This document shows, piece by piece, positions 14,851-20,344 of a stretch of 20,344 nucleotides of DNA. Origin of the DNA: 2-01-FULL-39-33 sp964361645 (GTDB lineage Bacteria; Patescibacteriota; Patescibacteriia; 2-01-FULL-39-33); NCBI GenBank assembly GCA_964361645.1, contig CAYIBK010000019.1, positions 1 to 20,344 on the forward strand. The letters run 5' to 3'. The position numbers were made by a program, and so were the translations under genes. Each line of letters starts with the position of its first letter. Positions within the stretch are counted from its first letter, which is position 1. Below the pieces are notes generated by a model. That model did not search any database. It worked only from the letters and a program-made list of their open reading frames with translations, and was not told the DNA's origin.

Positions 14851-14897
14851 AAAGCACTTTTAATTTATCCGAAAAATATATCTTTGGAGTAATTATG

Positions 14898-14998
14898 TAG
14901 AGGAGGGAACAAATTACAAAAGATGAGTTTCAGGTCACACCCATACTAGGGCCGTACGAAATCCATCTTTTATTACTCGTCCTCTATTTGTTGCTCTA
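14898..14998 (+). ncRNA. Folded intergenic segment I upstream of zinc-ribbon/FeoA pair
   Basis: Nested complementary pairs are TAGAG (14898-14902)/CTCTA (14994-14998), AACAAAT (14908-14914)/ATTTGTT (14986-14992) and AAAAGATG (14918-14925)/CATCTTTT (14964-14971). A 38-nt apical region contains CCC/GGG and TTTC/GAAA. No ORF with a ribosome site is present. It might be a leader RNA for the downstream genes or another palindromic element. No known riboswitch is recognised. Confidence 0.5.
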
Positions 14999-15016
14999 AA
15001 AGCAATGGCGATAGGA

Positions 15017-15163
15017 GAATTTTCTCCGCGCCGATACGAAGGAGGCACATGCTTGTCCTACAAGCAAGTCTGATAAAACCGGTACAAATAAAATTTATAA
15101 TAATATTATAAAAGCCCGGCTAATTTTATTGGAGTCTTGTTCGTATCGTTGCGGAGAGAATTC
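15017..15163. repeat. Long inverted repeat / hairpin, folded segment II
   Basis: 24-nt arms at 15017-15040 and 15140-15163 pair with 21 Watson-Crick and 2 G-U pairs. Key parts are GATACGAA/TTCGTATC and CTCCGC/GCGGAG. Inside are CTTG-TCCTA-CAAG, ATAAAA...TTTTAT with CCGG/CCGG, and an apical TTTATAATAATATTATAAA. The whole 147 nt can form one rod. It ends 26 nt before the zinc-ribbon start. Confidence 0.75.
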
Positions 15164-15188
15164 AACTAAACCAATAGAGGTATGATTT

Positions 15189-15359
15189 ATGATAACGCGC
15201 TGTTGTGTCTGCAAAAAAATAAGGCAGGAAGACAATTCGTGGAAAGAGCAATCTATAGAGGGCAGGAAAGATGTAAGCGATACATACTGCCCGCCCTGCT
15301 ATGAAGAAGTTATGGTGGAAATACGCCGGGAGAAAATTGATGGCAACCACCCTAAATAA
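15189..15359 (+). CDS. Small four-Cys zinc-ribbon protein (56 aa)
   Basis: GAGG at 15177-15180 lies 8 nt before this ATG. The product has CCVCKKIRQEDNSW near the N-terminus and YCPPCYEEV about 25 residues later, a Cys-x2-Cys pair twice, typical of a zinc ribbon. The pattern C-x2-C-K-x-I-R...W...C-P-x-C resembles the short Cys domain found at the ends of some sensor kinases and response regulators (ICxxCKxIR...GICPxC). That is a family resemblance from memory. The end overlaps the feoA-like start by 20 nt, implying translational coupling. A 40-aa frame from ATG 15182 overlaps it and lacks a well-spaced SD. Confidence 0.68.
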   Translation: MITRCCVCKKIRQEDNSWKEQSIEGRKDVSDTYCPPCYEEVMVEIRREKIDGNHPK

Positions 15360-15582
15360 TCTTAGGGCCTGTCAATTCTGTATAGTAACGGGCCTTAAAG
15401 AAAGCGATACACTCATCGCCCAAAGATTAATGGAGATGGGTATAATCGAAGGAGCAGGAATTGAAGTGCTTGGTTTTGCCCCCTTGGGTGATCCGATGCG
15501 CATCAAGATTTATGACAATGTTTTGGCTCTTAGAAAAGACGAGGCTAGCCTCGTCGAAGTCGAATTACTCGATTCAATTTGA
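15340..15582 (+). CDS. feoA: FeoA-domain protein
   Basis: This 80-aa protein is a stand-alone FeoA/SH3-like domain: AQRLMEMGIIEGAGIEVLGFAPLGDPMRIKIYDNVLALRKDEASLVEV. The motif of Arg-Leu-x-x-Met-Gly followed by G-x-x-I-x-V and DPM shows the family. FeoA normally supports the ferrous iron transporter FeoB, and similar domains sit in DtxR-type regulators. No feoB is in this window. ATG at 15340 has GGGAG (15328-15332) 7 nt upstream. An in-frame ATG at 15301 would add 13 residues inside the zinc-ribbon gene. Two extra Cys (ACQFC) near the N-terminus are not typical of FeoA and could bind metal. An 18-nt perfect palindrome occurs at 15538-15555. Confidence 0.85.
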   Translation: MATTLNNLRACQFCIVTGLKESDTLIAQRLMEMGIIEGAGIEVLGFAPLGDPMRIKIYDNVLALRKDEASLVEVELLDSI

Positions 15583-15604
15583 GGGAAAAAGAAATTTTTC
15601 CCTC
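15581..15604 (+). terminator. Stem-loop at end of feoA-like gene
   Basis: GAGGGAAAAA (15581-15590) pairs perfectly with TTTTTCCCTC (15595-15604) around GAAA and overlaps the stop codon. There is no U-tract beyond it, so it may protect the 3' end or pause RNA polymerase rather than terminate fully. Confidence 0.6.
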
Positions 15605-15622
15605 TCCAATCAAATTAATAAT

Positions 15623-15801
15623 TGAGACAGTTGCAAAACTATTTTATAGAGAAATTTAATATTTTTCGAGCGAGACGAGAAGGACCAGTAAAATGATTTA
15701 AGATGTAGTAGAACTACAGCGAAAATCATTTTGTGCCAGTCCGACGAAGTCACAGCCGAAAAAGATATATTTATAGTTAAAATAGTTGTGCAATTGTCTC
15801 A
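15623..15801. repeat. Long hairpin element, copy B (MITE-like or structured RNA)
   Basis: The terminal inverted repeats TGAGACAGTTGC (15623-15634) and GCAATTGTCTCA (15790-15801) extend inward through AAAACTATTTTA/TAAAATAGTT. The core aligns with copy A (5464-5625), sharing ATTTTTCGAGCGA, CCAGT and CGACGAAG. The apical stem is TGTAGT-AGA-ACTACA where copy A has CGTAGC-GAG-GCTACG. The neighbouring stem has AAAATGATT/AATCATTTT where copy A has a different pair. Bases change in pairs, so the fold is kept. Confidence 0.88.
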
Positions 15802-15819
15802 CTACATTATTGATTTGAC

Positions 15820-16094
15820 CGGGGAAAAATAGAACGCTTGAAATTTATTTCAAGACGTAAAATTCTCTCTTCTTTTTCCCCGTTGAGTAGCTAAAAGTCA
15901 TTTAGCGATTCAACGGAGCCAAAGAGGGGATTTTTTTATACGCAAGCTGCCTAAAATTATATTTTGGGCAGACCGTATAACCCCGCCGTAATTCAAAAAT
16001 TATTTTCAGATTTAGAATAAATTAAGCCGAAGGCGGTTTTTAATAATTTATAATTCATATCACTAAATATCACTGGAATTACGGCCGGGGTATA
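15820..16094 (+). ncRNA. Gene-free segment of four nested/competing hairpins
   Basis: This gene-free segment holds four hairpins. The first is CGGGGAAAAA (15820-15829)/TTTTTCCCCG (15873-15882) with CTTGAAA/TTTCAAG inside. The second is CCGTTGA (15880-15886)/TCAACGG (15910-15916) with GCTAAA/TTTAGC. The third is GGGG (15926-15929)/CCCC (15981-15984) with TATACG/CGTATA and a CTGCC...GGGCAG hairpin. The fourth is CCCCG plus CCGTAATTC (15981-15994)/GAATTACGG plus CGGGG (16076-16090). Helices 1 and 2, and 3 and 4, share strands and would compete. No ORF with a ribosome site is seen. It may be one large RNA or stacked palindromic elements. Confidence 0.5.
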
Positions 16095-16128
16095 ATTTTA
16101 TTTATCCACAGAAGAGTTGTAAAAAATG

Positions 16129-16157
16129 TTGATTGTATTTTTTAGCAGTGATATAAT
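16129..16157 (+). promoter_or_regulatory. Promoter of the predicted small RNA
   Basis: TTGATT (16129-16134), 17-nt spacer, TATAAT (16152-16157). No coding start with a ribosome site follows, but a terminator does 117 nt later. Confidence 0.75.
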
Positions 16158-16163
16158 TTTTTA

Positions 16164-16301
16164 TTGAGGGAAGGATTTCATGCTGGCATCTTGCAGATTG
16201 TATTTCTCCAACTTTAGTTTGGAGATTCTTATTTCAAATGCAGTTTCACAACCTTCCAGTTCACCCTTCTCTAAATCCCGTCTTCACTGACGGGATTTTT
16301 T
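16164..16301 (+). ncRNA. Predicted small RNA of about 138 nt
   Basis: It runs from the predicted start about 7 nt after TATAAT to the U-tract of a strong terminator. The fold is nested: GGAAGG (16169-16174) with CCTTCC (16252-16257), TGCA (16192-16195) with TGCA (16239-16242), and TCTCCAA (16205-16211) with TTGGAGA (16219-16225), separated by internal loops. A single rod with a central bubble recalls 6S RNA. Length and sequence do not settle this, and no family is claimed. No ORF of note lies inside. Confidence 0.65.
16274..16301 (+). terminator. Intrinsic terminator of the predicted small RNA
   Basis: AATCCCGTC (16274-16282) pairs with GACGGGATT (16289-16297) around a 6-nt loop, and the U-run extends to 16301. 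Confidence 0.9.
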
Positions 16302-16334
16302 ATGTGAAATATTTTTTATTTAAGTTATAATATT

Positions 16335-16425
16335 GTCATTGCGAGGAACGAAGCAATCTTATGTTTATATTAAGTGGGATTGCGGAGCTTGTCCTGAGCG
16401 TAGCGAAGGATCTACTCGCAATGAC
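16335..16425. repeat. GTCATTGCGAG palindromic repeat with nested second repeat
   Basis: GTCATTGCGAG (16335-16345) is exactly inverted at CTCGCAATGAC (16415-16425), with GCAATC/GATTGC inside. The right half also holds CTTGTCCTGAGCGTAGCGAAGGAT (16388-16411), which looks like another common dispersed repeat inserted in the arm. From memory, both sequences recur in unrelated bacterial genomes. Confidence 0.75.
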
Positions 16426-16461
16426 AGCTTAATAAGATAAACTCAATTAGATATTAAATTA

Positions 16462-16490
16462 TTTAACGGACTAAACTTTTATGGTATAAT
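16462..16490 (+). promoter_or_regulatory. Extended -10 promoter for small membrane protein gene
   Basis: TGGTATAAT with TATAAT at 16485-16490, and TTTAAC as a weak -35 17 nt upstream. It lies 38 nt before the ATG at 16529. Confidence 0.6.
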
Positions 16491-16528
16491 AAAATTACTT
16501 TAACTTTATAGACTTTTGATTTATATTT

Positions 16529-16909
16529 ATGAATATAAAACAATTACTAATAGTCGTTTCTGGAGCCACACTCTTATTCTGGATGATTTGGGTGTTAATT
16601 GTATCTCAAATAAATCCTTATGAGACTGATTTTTTCGGCTTTCTTTTGTTTTATCTAACCTTATTATTTTCTCTCCTAGGAACCTTCTTTTTAGCTAGTT
16701 TCGCCTTCAGAAAAGCTTTTAATAAATTCTCTATGGAATACAACATTGTGGGGACATCATTTCGACAATCATTTTTCTTCGCCCTCTTAGTTATTTGCCT
16801 CCTAATGCTTCAGGGCGTAAAAATGCTGAACCTGCTAAATACCTTGCTTCTAATTGCTGTTATTGTGGTCTTGGAGTTTTTCTTTTTAAGTTATAAAAAA
16901 AGAATCTAA
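16529..16909 (+). CDS. Unrecognised small membrane protein (126 aa, four helices)
   Basis: I do not recognise the family. Four hydrophobic segments lie at about residues 5-26, 36-59, 81-97 and 101-120. Between helices 2 and 3 is an amphipathic stretch, FRKAFNKFSMEYNIVGTSFRQS. The C-terminus is basic (SYKKRI). It has its own promoter and a terminator just after the stop, so it is a single-gene unit upstream of pheS. There is no SD sequence. The positive residues suggest both ends are in the cytoplasm. Confidence 0.8.
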   Translation: MNIKQLLIVVSGATLLFWMIWVLIVSQINPYETDFFGFLLFYLTLLFSLLGTFFLASFAFRKAFNKFSMEYNIVGTSFRQSFFFALLVICLLMLQGVKMLNLLNTLLLIAVIVVLEFFFLSYKKRI

Positions 16910-16925
16910 TTTATTTAAGATGTCT

Positions 16926-16948
16926 AGCCGCTTTATTGGGCGGTTTTT
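16926..16948 (+). terminator. Terminator after small membrane protein gene
   Basis: AGCCGC (16926-16931) pairs with GCGGTT (16940-16945) and TTTTT follows. The next promoter begins at 16952. Confidence 0.7.
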
Positions 16949-16951
16949 ATA

Positions 16952-16981
16952 TTGACTAAAAGTCTTATTTTGGGCTATAAT
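16952..16981 (+). promoter_or_regulatory. Promoter of pheST
   Basis: TTGACT (16952-16957), 18-nt spacer, TATAAT (16976-16981). It lies 33 nt before the pheS start, leaving too little leader for a T-box or a peptide attenuator. Confidence 0.8.
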
Positions 16982-17013
16982 AGCTACATTACTAAATTAC
17001 CCAGAGATAAAAA

Positions 17014-18048
17014 ATGAAGGAAAAATTAGAAAAACTAAAAAAGGAATTTGAAAAAGAATTAGAAAAAATAAAATCCTTAGCTGATTTAGATGTTTTAGAT
17101 AACAAATATTTAGGTCGCAAAAGCGGATCCTTAACTTTGTTAATGAAAGAAATGAAACAATTGCCCAAGGAAGAAATGCCCAAAATCGGCCAACTAGCCA
17201 ATGAAATAAAAGAGTTTTTAGTTGATAAATTAGCTAAGGCCAAATCTAATTTGGAAAATAAAAACCAGCCCAATAATTTATTTGATCCGACACTGCCTGG
17301 CACCGAACAGCCTGTTGGTCACCTGCATATGGTTTCCCAAGCCATCAGAGAAATATCTTCAATATTTGAACATATTGGTTTCGAACGAGAAAGATATCCG
17401 GAAGTGGAATGGGATTATTACGGCTTTGAAACGCTTAATATGCCCGCTGGACACCCGGCTCGAGACGAATGGGAAACTTTTTTTATAGATCGTGAAATTG
17501 TCAATAAAAAATTCGGCCAAAGAATACTGACCCCTCATACTTCATCAGGACAAGTAAGAGAAATGGAAAAAGGCCATCTGCCAATTCGCATGATGAATAT
17601 TTCCAAAACATATAGAAGACAAATAGACGCTTCTCATTCGCCCATGTTTCATCAGTTTGAAGGACTAGTGATTGATAAAGATATAAATATCACTCATTTA
17701 AAGGGCACTATAGAATATTTTGTTAAAAGATTCTTTGGCGAAGACAGGGAAATAAGATTAAGACCACATCATTTCCAATTTACCGAGCCAAGTTTTGAAG
17801 TGGATATCTCTTGTGGTGTTTGCGGAGGAAAGGGTTGCAAGCTTTGTAAAGAGGGCTGGTTAGAACTGGCTGGCGCCGGCATGGTGCACCCTAATGTTTT
17901 GAAAGCGGGTGGTATTGACTCGAAAGTTTACAGCGGTTTTGCCTTTGGTTGGGGAGTAGAAAGATGCTACATGATGAAATCTGGATTAAATATAGACGAC
18001 ATAAGATTGTTATACAAGAACGATTTAAGAGTTATTAATCAATTCTAA
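17014..18048 (+). CDS. pheS: Phenylalanine-tRNA ligase alpha subunit
   Basis: PheS is the catalytic subunit of the class II enzyme that charges tRNA-Phe, working as an alpha2-beta2 tetramer with PheT. The N-terminal about 90 residues form the Lys/Glu-rich coiled coil that grips tRNA. The catalytic core shows HPARDEWETFF, motif 2 LTPHTSSGQVREM, FHQFEGLVID and the motif 3 region GAGMVHPNVLKAGG followed by YSGFAFGWGVER. Family proteins usually read RTHTSPVQ in motif 2, whereas here it is TPHTSSGQ. A Cys-rich insert, CGVCGGKGCKLC (four Cys), may bind zinc. The length of 344 aa is normal. No SD is present. Confidence 0.97.
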   Translation: MKEKLEKLKKEFEKELEKIKSLADLDVLDNKYLGRKSGSLTLLMKEMKQLPKEEMPKIGQLANEIKEFLVDKLAKAKSNLENKNQPNNLFDPTLPGTEQPVGHLHMVSQAIREISSIFEHIGFERERYPEVEWDYYGFETLNMPAGHPARDEWETFFIDREIVNKKFGQRILTPHTSSGQVREMEKGHLPIRMMNISKTYRRQIDASHSPMFHQFEGLVIDKDINITHLKGTIEYFVKRFFGEDREIRLRPHHFQFTEPSFEVDISCGVCGGKGCKLCKEGWLELAGAGMVHPNVLKAGGIDSKVYSGFAFGWGVERCYMMKSGLNIDDIRLLYKNDLRVINQF

Positions 18049-18054
18049 ATCTAA

Positions 18055-18190
18055 AGATTTAATAAATCCAAAACACAAAATTACAAAAAACAAATAAATA
18101 TAAAATTACAAATTAAAAAATAAATATTTAGTATTTTAAACATTTGAATTTGTGATTTATTTGAAACTTGATATTTTGAATTTGAAATTT
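18055..18190. repeat. AT-rich imperfect palindrome between pheS and pheT
   Basis: The first half repeats CAAA/ACAAAT motifs (for example ACAAATAAAT at 18088-18097). The second half is their inverse (GATTTATTTGAAAC, TTTTGAATTTG). About 50 nt on each side can pair imperfectly. The element separates two genes that normally lie close together in one operon. Confidence 0.6.
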
Positions 18191-18197
18191 AAATACT

Positions 18198-20344
18198 ATG
18201 AATTTAAAAATTTCCTACAATTGGCTCAAAGAACACCTCTCTACTAAAGATAGCGCCAGAGATTTTGCCAAAAAACTGACCATTAGTGGGCCAACTATTG
18301 ATTTTATCCATGAATCTAAACAAGATTTTAAAAAAGTGGTGGTGGGCGAAATTATTTCCATAGAAAAACATGCTTCAGCTGATAAATTACAAGTCTGTAA
18401 AGTTGATGTCGGAGAAAAAGAGCCTCTACAAATAGTTTGCGGAGCACCTAATATTAAAACGGGACAAAAAGTGCCAGTGGTTTTAGTTGGTGGAGAAGTT
18501 TCTGGCTTTGAAGTTAAAAAAGCCAATTTTAGAGGTGTAGATAGTTTTGGCATGATGTGCTCTCAAAAAGAACTAGGCATCGGTGAAGACCATAGCGGAA
18601 TTTATATTTTGCCTGAATACACTAAAGTTGGATTAGCGCTGGAAAAAGTTATGTCCTTGGAAGATAGTATTTTTGATATCGAAATAACCTCAAATCGGCC
18701 CGATGCCATGAGTGTTGTCGGACTAGCCAGAGAAGCGGCCGCTATTACCGGATCTAAATTCATTCATCAGGAATCAAAACCAAATTTAAAAATAAATACA
18801 ACTGGATCCCAGATCAAGTCTGGGATGACATTGAAGGTTTCAGTTAAAGAACCAAAGTTATGCCCGCGCTATCAAGCTATTGTTATGACTGATGTTAAAG
18901 TAGAAAATTCACCCCTATGGATGCAACAACGGTTACTATCAGCTGGACTTAGGCCGATTAATAATTTGGTTGATATCACCAACTATGTTCTTTTGGAATT
19001 CGGCCAACCGATGCATGTGTTTGATTACGATAAATTAAAAAATCAAGAAATAATAATCAGAAAATCAAAAAAAGGTGAAACTCTTTTAGCACTTGATGGC
19101 AAGAATTATGAATTAATAGATGGTTCACTTATCATAGCTGATGATAAAGATCCGGTGGCTATAGCTGGAATCATGGGCGGGGAGTTATCAGCTACCAAAA
19201 GCGAAACTAAAACTATTGTTTTGGAATCAGCTAACTTTAATCCAATATCAGTAAGAAAGACCGCCAGAGGCCTAAATCTTTATTCTGATAGCTCTAATTT
19301 GTTTGAGAAGGGATTAGCGCCAGAAAATACCACATCAGCGATTTTAAGAGCCATAGAATTAGTTACTGAATTAGCCAATGGCAAAGTGGCCTCAAAATTA
19401 TTTAATGAATCAAATTATTCAAGCAAAATAAAAAGAATAGATTTAACCAGTGCTGATGTTAAAAAAGTATTGGGTTTGGAAATAAAATCATCAGCCATAA
19501 AATCAATCTTGGAAGATCTTGGCTTTGTGGTATCAGGTAAAGACGAAATGAAGGTTGAAGTGCCTTACTGGAGAAATAATGATATTGAAAGCCCGCATGA
19601 TTTAATAGAAGAAGTAGCCAGAATCTATGGTTATCATAAACTGCCGTCCAAATTAATGGCTGGTGATTTGCCTCAAAACAGTAAGTCCAGAAAAGAATTT
19701 TTATTGGAAGATAAAATTAAGGATATATTGGTTGGCTTGGGTTATAGCGAGAATATTAATTATTCTTTTATTTCAGAAAAACTGATTAAAAATTCAGCCT
19801 TAAAATTAGATGATCATCTTAAAATTGCCAACCCGCTCTCTGGTGATTTTGAATACATGAGAACTTCCTTGGTTTCTGGCTTACTGCAATCAGTAAAAGA
19901 AAATGAAAGAATGGTTAAAGATCTTAAAATATTTGAACTAAGCAAATCATACATTGATAATCATAATAATCTGCCGACAGAAAAAACCGATCTATGTCTG
20001 GCTGTAGCCGAAGATTTAACTGATAAGGCCTTTTTTGATGTTAAGGGCGCCCTAACTGTCGTCTTGCAAAAATTAAATATAGAGGATTTTTCCATCACCT
20101 CCCTTAAAAAAGAATTATCGTATTGGAATAAAAATGAATCAGCCGAAATTATGATTGGTGATAAAAACATAGGAGTGATCGGAATAATCAATAAGGAAGT
20201 CTGGCAATTATTTGGGCTTAAGAAAAACGTGGCTATAGTAGAAATAGATTTTGCTAAATTACTTCAATCAGCCAAAGACAGCCCGGTGTATAAGCCCATA
20301 GCCAAATTCCCGGGGATTGATTTGGATATTTCTATGGAGATTGG
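18198..20344 (+). CDS. pheT: Phenylalanine-tRNA ligase beta subunit (3' end beyond window)
   Basis: The frame is open from ATG 18198 to the window edge (715 codons) and lacks only the C-terminus. The start MNLKISYNWLKEHL is standard. An EMAP/OB tRNA-binding domain (about 38-150) has VVVGEIISIEKHASADKLQVCKV and GVDSFGMMCS. B3/B4 editing-domain sequence includes CPRYQAIVM and NLVDITNYVL..FGQPMHVFD. A B5 domain follows and then the non-catalytic synthetase-like core. The window ends as the anticodon-binding FDX-ACB domain starts (KFPGIDLDIS). Residues about 202-211, TGSQIKSGMT, are encoded by a palindromic repeat inserted in frame at 18802-18830. No SD is seen. Operon partner of pheS. Confidence 0.96.
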   Translation, partial: MNLKISYNWLKEHLSTKDSARDFAKKLTISGPTIDFIHESKQDFKKVVVGEIISIEKHASADKLQVCKVDVGEKEPLQIVCGAPNIKTGQKVPVVLVGGEVSGFEVKKANFRGVDSFGMMCSQKELGIGEDHSGIYILPEYTKVGLALEKVMSLEDSIFDIEITSNRPDAMSVVGLAREAAAITGSKFIHQESKPNLKINTTGSQIKSGMTLKVSVKEPKLCPRYQAIVMTDVKVENSPLWMQQRLLSAGLRPINNLVDITNYVLLEFGQPMHVFDYDKLKNQEIIIRKSKKGETLLALDGKNYELIDGSLIIADDKDPVAIAGIMGGELSATKSETKTIVLESANFNPISVRKTARGLNLYSDSSNLFEKGLAPENTTSAILRAIELVTELANGKVASKLFNESNYSSKIKRIDLTSADVKKVLGLEIKSSAIKSILEDLGFVVSGKDEMKVEVPYWRNNDIESPHDLIEEVARIYGYHKLPSKLMAGDLPQNSKSRKEFLLEDKIKDILVGLGYSENINYSFISEKLIKNSALKLDDHLKIANPLSGDFEYMRTSLVSGLLQSVKENERMVKDLKIFELSKSYIDNHNNLPTEKTDLCLAVAEDLTDKAFFDVKGALTVVLQKLNIEDFSITSLKKELSYWNKNESAEIMIGDKNIGVIGIINKEVWQLFGLKKNVAIVEIDFAKLLQSAKDSPVYKPIAKFPGIDLDISMEI
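18802..18830. repeat. Palindromic repeat inserted in frame in pheT
   Basis: TCCCAGA (18807-18813) pairs with TCTGGGA (18819-18825) around TCAAG, with CTGGA before and TGACA after. It lies in a linker between the tRNA-binding and B3/B4 domains and keeps the frame. The CTGGATCCC...GGGATGACA pattern is, from memory, that of dispersed palindromic repeats known from several bacterial lineages. Confidence 0.78.

Noticed and set aside
14898..15163. TnpB/IscB-type guide RNA or group II intron relic
   Set aside because: No transposase, TnpB, IscB or reverse transcriptase sequence lies nearby in any frame, and no conserved intron domain V or guide scaffold was recognised.
15820..16094. tmRNA or RNase P RNA
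   Set aside because: No tRNA-like ends, CCA, tag reading frame or RNase P core sequences were found. The stems share strands, unlike those RNAs.
1..20344. tRNA or rRNA genes
   Set aside because: No T-loop GTTCRANYC with matching acceptor stem and no rRNA-like stretch was noticed by eye on either strand. tRNAscan-SE and Rfam searches would decide.

Overview
The window looks like part of an AT-rich genome from the Patescibacteria (Candidate Phyla Radiation). This placement is an inference: no rRNA gene is present to prove it. It rests on compact single-copy housekeeping genes, starts without Shine-Dalgarno (SD) sequences, thrombospondin-type-3 Asp-rich repeats on a secreted enzyme, a UvrD helicase fused to a RecB-type nuclease, and many intergenic palindromes.

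Layout. Positions 61-1515 (+) encode an ABC-F ATPase. It converges on typA/bipA (1570-3360, -), and the two share a bidirectional terminator. From a divergent promoter region come malic enzyme (3558-4682) and a TrmH/SpoU methyltransferase (4687-5457). A 162-nt hairpin element (copy A) follows. Next are rlmN (5637-6638), a secreted L,D-transpeptidase with calcium-type repeats (6659-7408, probably leaderless), a membrane-anchored single-domain ClpA/B-like ATPase (7424-8371), a broken Cys-rich secreted protein (8399-8846), a membrane protein (8884-9495) and the 997-aa helicase-nuclease (9562-12555). After an accessory island, a small membrane protein (16529-16909), pheS (17014-18048) and the 5' part of pheT (18198 to the edge) complete the window.

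The accessory island (about 12738-15604) is the unusual part. It starts with an exact-consensus TTGACA-17-TATAAT promoter and a long folded leader. Four small unrecognised genes follow (84, 48, 80 and 187 aa), all on one strand. Each is followed by the same composite block: a stable hairpin (GGGGAG...CTCCCC in three of the four), then a 76-91-nt inverted-repeat element whose ends read CCAAAACTATCTTGCYAAT. Two of these elements are near-identical copies in opposite orientation. Two large folded segments then lead into an overlapping pair, a 56-aa four-Cys zinc-ribbon protein and a stand-alone FeoA-domain protein. Every island gene has a clear SD sequence and none of the housekeeping genes does, so the island looks foreign or differently expressed. 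It is followed by a second copy (B) of the long hairpin element, about 280 nt of nested inverted repeats, and a probable small RNA with its own promoter and terminator (about 16164-16301).

The housekeeping genes serve translation (ABC-F, TypA, RlmN, SpoU enzyme, PheST), carbon metabolism (malic enzyme), cell wall (L,D-transpeptidase), protein remodelling (Clp-like) and DNA repair (helicase-nuclease). The island shows no transposase, integrase, reverse transcriptase or CRISPR component. Its proteins are mostly unrecognised, so the claim of a system rests on its architecture rather than on known families.
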